Source: JAVBKV01 sp031553885
GTDB taxonomy: Bacteria; Bacteroidota; Bacteroidia; Bacteroidales; Azobacteroidaceae
DNA: 39,197 bases
NCBI GenBank assembly: GCA_031553885.1
Contig: JAVBKV010000042.1
Location: forward strand, 1-39,197
Direction: 5' to 3'
In this document: piece by piece, positions 15,645 to 23,929 of the stretch
Layout: every line of letters begins with the position of its first letter
Position numbering within the stretch: position 1 is the first letter of the stretch
The notes under the pieces: model-generated
What the model was told of the DNA's origin: nothing
Seen by the model: only the letters and a program-made list of their open reading frames with translations
The model's database searches: none
Position numbers and translations under genes: made by a program

Positions 15645-17210
15645 TCAATGAAATAAATAGTTGTGCTCGTTCCTTTTAAAACGATACCGGTACCTGGGTG
15701 CCGGTATCGGATCCTGCGTGGAAACTTCCCATCTCAGCAGATTTTCAACCATCTCATTTTTAACGCTATTATAGGCTTTGTTTTTGAAAAGATTATTCAA
15801 TCCGGAAGGATCCTTTTTTACATTATATAGCTGACCGTTTCCGTCCATGTCATAGACTAATTTCCATTCGCCTTTGCGAAGCATACGCATGGTTCCGCTT
15901 TGCGTCCAGGTATTGAGTTCATCGAAGAATAAGCCTTTCTTGCCTACGGCCCCCTCTTCTTTGTAGTCCGTAGCATCCTCCTTCGTATAATACATTCCAC
16001 CGAATCCGTCCTGCACCATCACGCTTTCAAATTCTTTTTCGGGATATTCCTTTCCCTGGAGAAGAGGCCAGAGGCTGCGTCCCTGTACGCCCATCGGAAT
16101 CCCGGCTCCCATGATTTCACAAATGGTCGGAAAAATATCAATGATAGTTACATGGGCGTTATGAGGATTTGTTGAAGCTTTTATTCCGGGGCCTGTCCAT
16201 TGCATGGGTATACGGGCGATGGCATCGTCCAGTCCTACTCCTTTTTTCATTAATCCGTATTCTCCAGCATAATCGCCATGATCGGCAATAAATAAAATAA
16301 TGGTGTTCTCATAGATTCCCTTTTCTTTTAATTCCTCTACAAAACGGGCCAACTGATCATCGATCATCCGCATCATACCATGATATACAGAACGAAGCCG
16401 CTGTAAATTCTTCTGGTATCCGGCATGCCCTTGCTCCATCATTTCCGCAAGCAATTCATATTCCTCTCCTTTTGTTTTCAGATCACGGGCAGAGCTTCTC
16501 ATTTCAGGTAATTTGTCCGGAGGAAACATGGAATAGTAAGGCTCACAGGTTTGGTATGGATTGTGAGGTTCTGCAATGGAAAACCACATCAGGAAAGGCT
16601 TATCCGATACCGAATTGATCCATTGGGAAGCATCATCCACCATCCGGTAAGGCAATTGGGCTTCTACCCCATACGGAGAAGGTTCCATATTGGCATACAT
16701 GTCCAGCGTTTTTAAATAGTTGTCAAATGCTTTACCTGCCTCGGTTTTGTTTTTTGATTCCTGGCTGTCGTGGTTATACGGACTCCAGTAGTCTACCCGG
16801 TCGGGAGAGAGGTGGGAATGATTTTTACCGATCAGGGCGGTCGCATAACCCTGTTCACGGGCTACATCAAAAAGGTCTTTTGTATAAAAAGCATCCTTAA
16901 GGTTATGATTGGACCGTACATGAGTCGCACTGGGATACCTTCCTGTCAGCATGGAAACCCTGGCCGGGCCGCTGGCCGGAGCAGCGGTATATGCCCGGTT
17001 AAACCACGTCCCTTTCTCTGCCAGGCGATCGGCAAAAGGCATTGTATTCAATGGATACCCTTCCCGCTTCAACAGATCGGCCCGCAACTGATCCGCCATA
17101 ATAATAATGATATTAGGATTTTGGGGCATTTCCTGCCCCAACAGAGGGGAAAATACAGCAACCGAAGCAGGAATACCTATAGAAACCTTTTTTATAAAAC
17201 CACTCAACAT
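15645..17210 (-). CDS. Serine-type S1 sulfatase
   Basis: This 521-aa exported protein has a signal peptide ending near LLGQ. It belongs to the alkaline-phosphatase superfamily sulfatases: metal-binding IIIIMADQLRAD (Asp40) and the modification motif SGPARVSMLTGR (Ser80-x-Pro-x-Arg84), followed by LIGKNHSH, EPHNPYQ, FIADHGDYAGEYG and a C-terminal sub-domain typical of S1 enzymes. Serine in place of cysteine means formylglycine must be made by an anaerobic radical-SAM maturase (anSME), which is not in this window. No glycan-uptake genes adjoin it, so the substrate is unknown. Convergent with the coiled-coil gene; promoter box at 17239-17246. Confidence 0.92.
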   Translation of the reverse strand: MLSGFIKKVSIGIPASVAVFSPLLGQEMPQNPNIIIIMADQLRADLLKREGYPLNTMPFADRLAEKGTWFNRAYTAAPASGPARVSMLTGRYPSATHVRSNHNLKDAFYTKDLFDVAREQGYATALIGKNHSHLSPDRVDYWSPYNHDSQESKNKTEAGKAFDNYLKTLDMYANMEPSPYGVEAQLPYRMVDDASQWINSVSDKPFLMWFSIAEPHNPYQTCEPYYSMFPPDKLPEMRSSARDLKTKGEEYELLAEMMEQGHAGYQKNLQRLRSVYHGMMRMIDDQLARFVEELKEKGIYENTIILFIADHGDYAGEYGLMKKGVGLDDAIARIPMQWTGPGIKASTNPHNAHVTIIDIFPTICEIMGAGIPMGVQGRSLWPLLQGKEYPEKEFESVMVQDGFGGMYYTKEDATDYKEEGAVGKKGLFFDELNTWTQSGTMRMLRKGEWKLVYDMDGNGQLYNVKKDPSGLNNLFKNKAYNSVKNEMVENLLRWEVSTQDPIPAPRYRYRFKRNEHNYLFH

Positions 17211-17238
17211 AATCGAAGCTATTTAGTTTGCCTGACTA

Positions 17239-17246
17239 CAAAGTTA
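17239..17246 (-). promoter_or_regulatory. -7 promoter box (TAACTTTG) for the sulfatase
   Basis: The minus strand reads TAACTTTG, matching TAnnTTTG, 28 bp upstream of the sulfatase ATG, and it lies downstream of the toxin locus. The sulfatase therefore need not depend on read-through from it. Confidence 0.5.
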
Positions 17247-17343
17247 AGATATTTAAAGTAAAAACTAAAATTGGTTACTCCCGGTCATGATCTGATCATT
17301 CATGAAAAGAGAATCGGAATCTTGTTCGGGGAGTAAGACAATA

Positions 17344-20343
17344 TCATCGATAATTATAAAAATATTGATTTACAACCCTATTCTGGCGATCCAGTACTTC
17401 TTTCAATCTGCTAAAAGTATCGTATTTATAAGTAGTCTTAATTCCTGCCGGAGATGTAATCGATTCCAATCCAACAAGTAATCTGTAGGTATAAGTTGTA
17501 ACCAAAGACTCCTCCAAAAGGGAACGAAGATCATCCAGGTTACTGTAAGTTCTCAATACATTCTCAATATCACTATCTGAAGGATTCCATTCAATCATAC
17601 AAACCGGCAATGTCAGATTATGCCCCCACAACAGATAAATATCTTTTTCATTCATAATATAATGTGTCACTTTTCCATTGGAATTATAATCCAAATACCG
17701 GATATCCTGCTTAAAGTTTATATTATCTTTTGATGACAATTCCTCCCCGGGAGCAATTATTCCATTAAAAGTATTATAATTGACCTTACGAACATGAAGT
17801 GTATTCCCATTCTTAGTTTCACTTTCAATTACAGGATCGAATATTCTGAAAGCATTGGTCAGATCAGTTGTAATAGAAGTAGTCGATTGAAATGGATAGG
17901 TATATGCTTTTGAATATAACTCATTTTGCGAAGCGAGTATCTCATAGTTTTTCAGGTAGCGAATATTAATTTTATGATTATATCCGAAAGAATTTACATA
18001 TAAGAAAGTATCTTTTTTATTATAAGTCAACTGCTTAGTCACCGGACCAGGATAGGAGGACTGTACCTCCTTAACAACATCATAATTAGAATAATAGATC
18101 CGGAAAACATTTCCGGCATAAAAGTACGAATGGCCTATATCCGGAATCGATACAAGTCCGCAACTAATATCCGAACATTGAATATAATTATAATCATTAT
18201 TCAGATCGCTTCTATAGGTATAAGTAGTCGACTCTTTGATATTATTTCCGGAATCATAAGCGGTTTTCTTTTCCAATTTTCCAAGCATAAAACCGACATC
18301 TCCGTAATTCCTTTTATAGGGATTGTACTCGCTATTCAAGGTAGCAATAGGCTGTATATCCTTAAATTCATTATAATTGGCAAATTCATATTGAGTTGAC
18401 CCTCGACCGGGTTCACTTTCAGTAACCGTTGAATAACCTATCGTATGTCCGAAAAAATTAGATAAAGGAACGATTGAGTTGGAGTTAAATTGCTGAATAA
18501 GATATTCTCCATTATCACTGACATACGCTTTTTTCTCCGTATAATAGTTCGGTTTGAATACCAGAATTCCCCCTGAATAAGAAAAGTTACGGGTTCTCGT
18601 TTGCTGTCCATCATAGTCACTAATTGCGCTTACTCTTAATCCCGGACCATATCCGGATTCATTGACTAACGATTTTCTGTCATCAGATACTACCTGGGAA
18701 TAACTATTGGGCTCATAATCAAACGTAGTATAACCCTTTGTCGGATATATAATTTTTTTCAACATACCGATTGTCAGGTAGGATGAGTTCGGATTTCGGT
18801 TTACAGTATACGAATTGATCTGATCCATATTGTAAGCCCCATTACTGTAGGGTGTTATATTCATCCAGTCACTTCCTTTATAATAACCCCAATGATCGAT
18901 CGCCTTCGATAAAGGAGCCGGTAATTGTTCAAATCTGTCATATTCAAACTCATACATCGGAATTTTATTTTTAACTTCTCCATAAAACCTCGTTTCATCC
19001 ATTCTTTCAATCTTAACCAACTTATTCCTGTATTTTATATTATCATCATAATAAAACATATAGACTTCATGAACACCTGCACCTGTTGTAATGTAAATCT
19101 CATTCAGCCTACGCCAGGACAATCCCTTTATGGGATCTGTAGGGGTTCCGCCCTTATTGTATTCAAACATAGCATCTTCCAGGTAACAAAACACATTATA
19201 ATTAATACTTGTATAATTAGGTAACGTATACAAAATGCTGTTTCTCTTGGTATTGATATCCGCAGACTTGTTCTCATAAGCATTAAGTATATCTCCTATA
19301 TAAAAAATAATGGAGGCCCCTTCAATTGTTTTGATTTTTGATAAATAAACAGGAGAAATCAAACAGCCCCCGATATCGTTCATATTTCCTGAAGCCGAAG
19401 TTCTATAGGAAGATCCGACTTTCGTTTTTTGCAATTCATGGTAAGCCATATATTGTAAATCTGCAATAAAAAAACCCCTTGTATATTCGAAACTATATAC
19501 GACTTTACCAAACGGATTGGTCACTTTTGTCAGGTACCACGCGTTGGCATTCCATTGGGATACAACGCCGGATTGTGACACGACGGGGTTTTGCTTCATA
19601 AAATTGATCGAATATTCTATTGCATTCGTATTATTTCCAAATTCATACGTATTACCTTTATCATCCCGCAATGTAAATCCATAAATCGTAGGTTCATATT
19701 TTGAGGAATTTTTATAGTAATATTCATAGACAGGCGGAGCCGTATTCCAATTATTAATATTAAATATAACTTCCATATTATGATCGCTTTGAACCTTCCA
19801 TTCTCCATCATTTCCCAGGTAGAACTTACCGGTCATGCCCATAAAATTGAAAATAAAAGTATCCGGCAATGGATCGGAGCCGGAATTTCCACAATTGGAC
19901 AAGGCTACGAGTTGATTTATATCCGACACATTCACCTGTGCGGGAGTATTTCTGATTTTAAACCAGGAGTAATTAAATCTCGTATTTGTATTGGCATTAA
20001 GCATTGTCGATTCATCTGCCGAACCATTAATCGTACGCATGATGACCCCGCCTGCATTCAAGTTCCAATTCTGACCTGCAAAATTCGAAGGAGAGTTCAC
20101 CCTGATTCCGGAAGCGTCATAATCCAGGCTAACATCTAACACTATTCCATCCGAATTAAATTGCCTGATCGGAACATTTATACCGGAAGTTCCTGTAAAA
20201 TAAGAAACAGGAACATCTCCATATTTTCCCAAACTTGCAGCTGTAGGGCTTTGGATATTTACCGGCTGTTCGGGAGACTGAGCCGATATTTTCAATAATC
20301 CTTCACACAGGATCAGAATGAACGTAAGGATTTGCTTTTTCAT
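17344..20343 (-). CDS. SpvB/TcB-like YD-repeat (Rhs-type) shell protein, A-type, second copy
   Basis: This is a 999-aa exported protein. I place the start at 20343 (MKKQILTFILILCEG, a good signal peptide) rather than 27 bp upstream. The N-terminal region aligns with the 1005-aa protein at 212-3229: SPTAASLGKYGDVPVSYFTG, LDVSLDYDASGIRV, WNLNAGGVIMR. It ends in YD-type repeats (TYKYDTFSRLKEV) with no Rhs core and no toxin tip. It is clearly more AT-rich than its paralogue, closer to the neighbouring immunity array, and it sits at the distal end of that array instead of upstream of a B gene. It may be the shell partner of the Rhs protein at 25224-28655, or a leftover from a rearranged module. 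No promoter box is visible, so it may depend on upstream transcription. Confidence 0.8.
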   Translation of the reverse strand: MKKQILTFILILCEGLLKISAQSPEQPVNIQSPTAASLGKYGDVPVSYFTGTSGINVPIRQFNSDGIVLDVSLDYDASGIRVNSPSNFAGQNWNLNAGGVIMRTINGSADESTMLNANTNTRFNYSWFKIRNTPAQVNVSDINQLVALSNCGNSGSDPLPDTFIFNFMGMTGKFYLGNDGEWKVQSDHNMEVIFNINNWNTAPPVYEYYYKNSSKYEPTIYGFTLRDDKGNTYEFGNNTNAIEYSINFMKQNPVVSQSGVVSQWNANAWYLTKVTNPFGKVVYSFEYTRGFFIADLQYMAYHELQKTKVGSSYRTSASGNMNDIGGCLISPVYLSKIKTIEGASIIFYIGDILNAYENKSADINTKRNSILYTLPNYTSINYNVFCYLEDAMFEYNKGGTPTDPIKGLSWRRLNEIYITTGAGVHEVYMFYYDDNIKYRNKLVKIERMDETRFYGEVKNKIPMYEFEYDRFEQLPAPLSKAIDHWGYYKGSDWMNITPYSNGAYNMDQINSYTVNRNPNSSYLTIGMLKKIIYPTKGYTTFDYEPNSYSQVVSDDRKSLVNESGYGPGLRVSAISDYDGQQTRTRNFSYSGGILVFKPNYYTEKKAYVSDNGEYLIQQFNSNSIVPLSNFFGHTIGYSTVTESEPGRGSTQYEFANYNEFKDIQPIATLNSEYNPYKRNYGDVGFMLGKLEKKTAYDSGNNIKESTTYTYRSDLNNDYNYIQCSDISCGLVSIPDIGHSYFYAGNVFRIYYSNYDVVKEVQSSYPGPVTKQLTYNKKDTFLYVNSFGYNHKINIRYLKNYEILASQNELYSKAYTYPFQSTTSITTDLTNAFRIFDPVIESETKNGNTLHVRKVNYNTFNGIIAPGEELSSKDNINFKQDIRYLDYNSNGKVTHYIMNEKDIYLLWGHNLTLPVCMIEWNPSDSDIENVLRTYSNLDDLRSLLEESLVTTYTYRLLVGLESITSPAGIKTTYKYDTFSRLKEVLDRQNRVVNQYFYNYR

Positions 20344-20418
20344 TTTTATTTTCGTTTTTTGTGAACACACAATGTAAATTCAAAACATCAATCTTAATAA
20401 CCATGTTATATGGAAGAC

Positions 20419-20780
20419 TTACTTGCCTAGAATCGGTATGGAATCGGACTTAAAAGGAGGTGGAGTAGTGAAAATCTTATCAGCTCTACTTTCATATTGT
20501 ACTGATTCTTTTTGTTCAGAAATAGATAAGATTAATGAATCCAAGAAATCTGACAATTTGTTAGTTTCAATTAAATCCCTACTATTGTTTTTTCGTCCAT
20601 TAACCAATACCTTTATAAAAAAATCTTTTCCATCAACAATAAGATAATACACTCCACAATCTAGACACCTGTCCATCCGTTGTTGTAGGTATAATCAATA
20701 GTTCGAAAAGAAACTTTGGTTTCTTCTTTAGAACAACCGACTAAACAAAATAACAAGATAATAAACCATGTTTTTTCCAT
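20419..20780 (-). pseudogene. Frameshifted small lipoprotein gene
   Basis: Reading from ATG at 20780 gives a lipoprotein signal (MEKTWFIILLFCLVGCSKEE, Cys16) and then YNNGWTGV followed by a stop. A +1 shift at that point restores an open frame (CLDCGVYYLIVDGKDFF and onward) to a stop at 20419, giving about 120 residues in total. The second part alone could start at an internal ATG but would lack the export signal. It is therefore most likely a broken immunity-type lipoprotein gene, the last member of the array before the A-type Rhs gene. Slippage or a sequencing error is the alternative. Confidence 0.65.
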
Positions 20781-20813
20781 ATCTTCTAAAACATAAACTT
20801 GCGCAGATTATTC

Positions 20814-21194
20814 CTATTTTATTTTCTTATAATAATAATTACCATCCGAATTAATTTTTAGAACAGGAACTCCTCCAAATAATCCTTTAGGTCTCACAAC
20901 CAGTGAATATCCAACTTTTCCACCTTCATATGTAAGATGAACATATAAAGAACCATTCATTTCGTAAGTTTTATAGTCCCCTTTTCCAAATGCATCACTT
21001 ATAAAACTTTCATTCTTTAGAAGAATTAGGGTATCAATTATTCTTGGAGCTTCAGGAGGAATAATGTAGCTCGGCGTAACTTCACCATAATTATTCACAT
21101 ATGTTCCAATCAATTCCTGGTTTGTATATTTTCCATTACAAGAAAAACATATAATAAGACTGACAATCATTATTGCAAATACTTTTTTTTTCAT
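20814..21194 (-). CDS. Small lipoprotein, putative immunity protein
   Basis: This 126-aa protein has a lipoprotein signal peptide (SLIICFSCNGK, lipid-modified Cys about residue 19) followed by ELIGTYVNNYG and short hydrophobic strands (TLILLKNESFI, YSLVVRPKG, VLKINSDGNYYY), suggesting a small beta-barrel or lipocalin-like fold. It is unrelated to the three-member lipoprotein family further up the array. It is placed here as an immunity candidate only because of its position, AT-richness and export signal. A 33-bp palindromic repeat lies just upstream (21205-21237). Confidence 0.7.
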   Translation of the reverse strand: MKKKVFAIMIVSLIICFSCNGKYTNQELIGTYVNNYGEVTPSYIIPPEAPRIIDTLILLKNESFISDAFGKGDYKTYEMNGSLYVHLTYEGGKVGYSLVVRPKGLFGGVPVLKINSDGNYYYKKIK

Positions 21195-21204
21195 TTGATT
21201 CCTT

Positions 21205-21237
21205 CGTTTGGCGTAGTCTCTGACTATGTCTTGTTAA
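21205..21237. repeat. 33-bp palindrome-bearing repeat, copy 1
   Basis: The sequence CGTTTGGCGTAGTCTCTGAC continues to TATGTCTTGTTAA and contains the near-palindrome CGTAGTC-TCT-GACTATG. It matches the copy at 24467-24499 at 32 of 33 bases. In both places it lies next to a broken 3' fragment of the same lipoprotein family. Confidence 0.75.
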
Positions 21238-21362
21238 TCACAATTTATATCTCCTTTTTTCCATTTATAGATATTATATTTTCTGAAAGGTTCTTCATCT
21301 TTGTTTAGACTATCTCTGTTTATAAACTTTTCAAAGCCCAGATCTTTCTGTCTTTTATTATA
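21234..21362 (-). pseudogene. 3' fragment of an immunity-lipoprotein paralogue
   Basis: Directly in frame after the stop of the 169-aa lipoprotein, the minus strand encodes GFEKFINRDSLNKDEEPFRK and then YNIYKWKKGDINCD before a stop. This is the C-terminal part of the family member at 23379-23906. At DNA level 21255-21339 matches 23466-23550 at 82 of 85 bases, so the duplication is recent. There is no start codon or signal peptide of its own. Confidence 0.75.
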
Positions 21363-21872
21363 TTATATATTCTCATATTTTATAAAAACTAAACTATCAT
21401 TTTTATTAATATAGAAATAGATTTCTCTTAAATTAGCATTTTTCTTATATCTATAGACATCATATTTTTTCTTAAAATATTCAATTTTTTTTTCATCCAT
21501 ACTTAAACTATCCGTTTTTACAAAATTATTAAATATAGTATCTTTTGTATTATTTAAGAACATTAAACATTTTTCAGAATCAAGTATTTTATATCCTGTG
21601 TACTCTTTCAAATAGTTCATTATTGAATAATCCTTAGAAATAGGAATTAAGATAGAGTTAATAAAACGAACATAATTACTGTCATTTATTGAATAAAATT
21701 CAATAGTTACAAAAGGAAATTTAATAAAATCTATTTGCATCGAATCAATAATATTTAATATCTGAGAATCAATTCCATTGTAAATATTTGTATCATTTTC
21801 ATTTGATTTTCTATTGCAACTAAGACAAAGAATAATAAGTATAAAAACAATAAAATTATAAAGTAATCTCAT
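21363..21872 (-). CDS. Immunity-type lipoprotein, family member 3
   Basis: This 169-aa protein has a lipoprotein signal peptide (ILIILCLSCNRKS, Cys about residue 19). The mature part shares a clear pattern with the proteins at 23379-23906 and 23930-24430: YNGIDSQILNIIDS, PFVTIEF, YVRFINSILIP, FVKTDSLSMDEK and a C-terminal YFYINKNDSLVFIKYENI. It is strongly AT-rich. No known domain is recognised. Position downstream of an Rhs toxin and the tandem paralogy point to a role as an immunity protein, perhaps against related toxins no longer encoded here. Confidence 0.75.
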   Translation of the reverse strand: MRLLYNFIVFILIILCLSCNRKSNENDTNIYNGIDSQILNIIDSMQIDFIKFPFVTIEFYSINDSNYVRFINSILIPISKDYSIMNYLKEYTGYKILDSEKCLMFLNNTKDTIFNNFVKTDSLSMDEKKIEYFKKKYDVYRYKKNANLREIYFYINKNDSLVFIKYENI

Positions 21873-21934
21873 ATTAATTTATTTTGGGGGATAAACAATG
21901 CTTTGTAAATGTTTATTTGTTATATATCAAAATC

Positions 21935-22411
21935 TTAATTAAGTGTAGAGTAAAATAATAATTTACCTCTTGGGATACCAATTATTAGAAGTTTATTTTT
22001 TTCTATTAATTTTTTAATATATTCGTTACAATCTTCAGAATTTAGTATCTGTGGATATTTCTCTTTTATTGAAAACAAATATGTGATTATTGTCAATAGG
22101 TCATTTTCCTTAAAAACAGCAAAGGAATTATCTCTTTTTATTAAAATATAATTAACATCGTCTTCAAGTCCTATTTTATTAAATACATAAATACCAAAAC
22201 TATCTAGCAAATTAACCCCATTGTCTTCTAAAAGGTTAGAAAAATAAAGTAATGAAGAAGGGTCTATCCCTATTGTGTCTTTTGCTTGAATTTTGTTTTC
22301 AGAAATTAAGAAAGAATTCAGTTCTCTATAGATAAAAATATCTGTTTCTGAACAATGAATGCTTTCAAAACACAAGAAACAAGTAATAAATAATAATATT
22401 GTTCTAATCAT
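21935..22411 (-). CDS. Small exported protein, putative immunity for a lost toxin
   Basis: This 158-aa protein has a signal peptide (MIRTILLFITCFLCFESIHC) that may be a weak lipobox at Cys20. I recognise no family. Its start codon overlaps by 8 bp the stop of a displaced toxin-like tail (22404-22574), the same type of overlap as between the intact Rhs toxin and its lipoprotein at 25224-25227. The natural reading is that it is the cognate immunity protein of that lost tip. Confidence 0.65.
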   Translation of the reverse strand: MIRTILLFITCFLCFESIHCSETDIFIYRELNSFLISENKIQAKDTIGIDPSSLLYFSNLLEDNGVNLLDSFGIYVFNKIGLEDDVNYILIKRDNSFAVFKENDLLTIITYLFSIKEKYPQILNSEDCNEYIKKLIEKNKLLIIGIPRGKLLFYSTLN

Positions 22412-22574
22412 AAAATTTAATTTGAATCAGAGAAACTTCTAATTTTTTATTGTATTCTGGAGTTTGTTTTACGGCTTCCATTTCTTTTTTTACAGCAGTT
22501 GCTTCAGCTTTAATCACACCTACCCCGTTTGGCATATTCTCTAATTTGCAATTTTCAAAGTCAGGGCTTTGTTT
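22404..22574 (-). pseudogene. Displaced C-terminal tail of a toxin tip
   Basis: A 56-codon open segment has no suitable start codon or signal peptide. It contains FENCKLENMPNGVGVIKAEA followed by TAVKKEMEAVKQTPEYNKK and ends IQIKFYD, overlapping the next gene's ATG. A further related stretch (WYSPGFDILK) lies upstream in another frame to about 22618, so the segment is also frameshifted. This is what remains when a former Rhs C-terminus is displaced by a new tip while its immunity gene is kept. The assignment as a toxin tail rests on context, not on a recognised domain. Confidence 0.5.
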
Positions 22575-22627
22575 TTAGTATGTCGAAGCCGGGACTATAC
22601 CAGAAAAATATTAATCTTAAACTAAAA

Positions 22628-23157
22628 TTATTGATATTTTAATCCCCACGAAGACAAGATTGAGCCTGCTTCTGTTTTAGTAATGTAATCAGAAGAAGTA
22701 ATCATTCCCCTATCATCTTCTCCTATTCTTTTATCAACACAATATATCCAACCTTTAGAATACATTTCGTATGGTACAAAATAATGAATGTAAGATAATA
22801 GTACAAATTGATCTTCTTTAAAAAAAGAATTAGGTACTACAAACATATTTGCTTCCATTATTAATATATCATTTTGTAGTCGAATCACTTTTGCACCATA
22901 AAATGCTTTTTTTCACTCTTTAGACTATCTAAATCTATAGGATTCCACCAAATTAGACCTGAATTCTCGATGAAGCACTACCATTGAGAATCTAATGAGA
23001 TTAGCCCTATTTCACTTCTCTTTTTATTATAGTTAGTTCCATAAAGAACTTCAGGTGATTGACTTTTCTTGCATGAAACAAAAATACTCAAGAAAAAATA
23101 AAATAAAAAGATATTATTTAGCAAACGGATGTTTCCTGTGTATTTTACCTTTTTCAT
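22628..23157 (-). pseudogene. Broken lipoprotein gene
   Basis: From ATG at 23157 the frame gives a lipoprotein signal (FFLSIFVSCKKSQ, Cys about residue 28) and YGTNYNKKRSEIGLISLD, then an in-frame TAG after SQW. It continues as IENSGLIWWNPIDLD up to about 22900. A one-base shift there restores the reading frame (FYGAKVIRLQNDILI and on) to a stop at 22628 ending SSWGLKYQ. With one nonsense codon and one frameshift it is a decayed gene of about 175 codons. The family is not recognised; location suggests an obsolete immunity protein. Confidence 0.65.
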
Positions 23158-23220
23158 GTGGAGTCATTAAAAAACCGTTACTATTTCTATCTACTTGAAC
23201 TGAACCATTTATTACTTTTG

Positions 23221-23370
23221 ATATCCCCCGCTAACCGTAATCTATTCGTGCTTTGCACCTCGGCAGAAGCTCTGCTTCTGTCGTTGTTAGAAGTAAATCT
23301 CCTGGTTTACATGTTTGTGAAGCGGAGCTTCACTTTTAACATGACATAGAAGATTACAACGAGCAGAGGA
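23221..23370. repeat. Nested block of short palindromes
   Basis: In 150 bp there are: GTGC-TTT-GCAC (23248-23258); CAGAAGC-TCT-GCTTCTG, a perfect 7-bp stem (23264-23280); GTAAA/TTTAC (23293-23310); GTGAAGC-GGA-GCTTCAC, a perfect 7-bp stem (23317-23333); and enclosing arms TGTTAGAAGT/ACTTTTAACA (23285-23294 with 23332-23341) and TCGTTGT/ACAACGA (23281-23287 with 23356-23362). The block is noncoding and more GC-balanced than its surroundings. It resembles REP/BIME-type palindromic elements. Confidence 0.75.
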
Positions 23371-23378
23371 ATAAATCA

Positions 23379-23906
23379 TCAAATCCGTTTCTGTTCCACA
23401 AAAACTAAGCTGTCTTTTTTGTTAATAAGGTATATCCTTTCATAAGGATCGCAATTCAAACTTTCTTTTTTCCATTTATAGATATTATATTTTTTGAAAG
23501 GCTCCTCATCTTTGTTTAGACTATCTCTGTTTATAAACTTTTCAAAGCCCCTATTCGGAAAATATTCCAAAAACACCAAATATTTATTACTATATTTTTT
23601 ATACCCCATAAAACCTTCATTTTCTGAAATTAACGTTTCTTTTATGGGAGCAGGGGGTTCAGGAGGAGCCGGTATCAAAGCAGAATTTATAAATCTAACA
23701 ATGCAATCATTGCCATCAAGAGTTGAAAACCATATTGTTATAAACGGGTTATCATCCTCCTCGCATATTGGTATTGAATCCACTATGCTCAGAATTTGTG
23801 GACTTATTCCATTATATAAAGGCACCTCTTCTTTTGTTGATTGTTTGCAACAAATGAATATCACAATAAAAATTAATAAAAAACTAATAATCCTAGTTGT
23901 TTTCAT
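23379..23906 (-). CDS. Immunity-type lipoprotein, family member 2
   Basis: This 175-aa lipoprotein has a signal peptide ending FIVIFICCKQS (Cys about residue 19-20). It shares the family pattern YNGISPQILSIVDS, PFITIWFS, IVRFINSALIP, GFMGYKKYSNKYLVF, GFEKFINRDSLNKDEEPFKK and IYLINKKDSLVFVEQKRI, but has a proline-rich insertion (PAPPEPPAP) absent from the other two. It is the closest relative of the two 3' fragments at 21234-21362 and 24603-24671. It starts 23 bp after the stop of the next family member, so both are read from one transcript. The immunity role is inferred from context. Confidence 0.75.
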   Translation of the reverse strand: MKTTRIISFLLIFIVIFICCKQSTKEEVPLYNGISPQILSIVDSIPICEEDDNPFITIWFSTLDGNDCIVRFINSALIPAPPEPPAPIKETLISENEGFMGYKKYSNKYLVFLEYFPNRGFEKFINRDSLNKDEEPFKKYNIYKWKKESLNCDPYERIYLINKKDSLVFVEQKRI

Positions 23907-23929
23907 GATATTCTAACTTTGAAAAAAAA

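Noticed and set aside
17344..20343. Treating the A-type Rhs proteins as toxins
   Set aside because: Neither ends with an Rhs core or variable tip, and neither is directly followed by an immunity-type gene.
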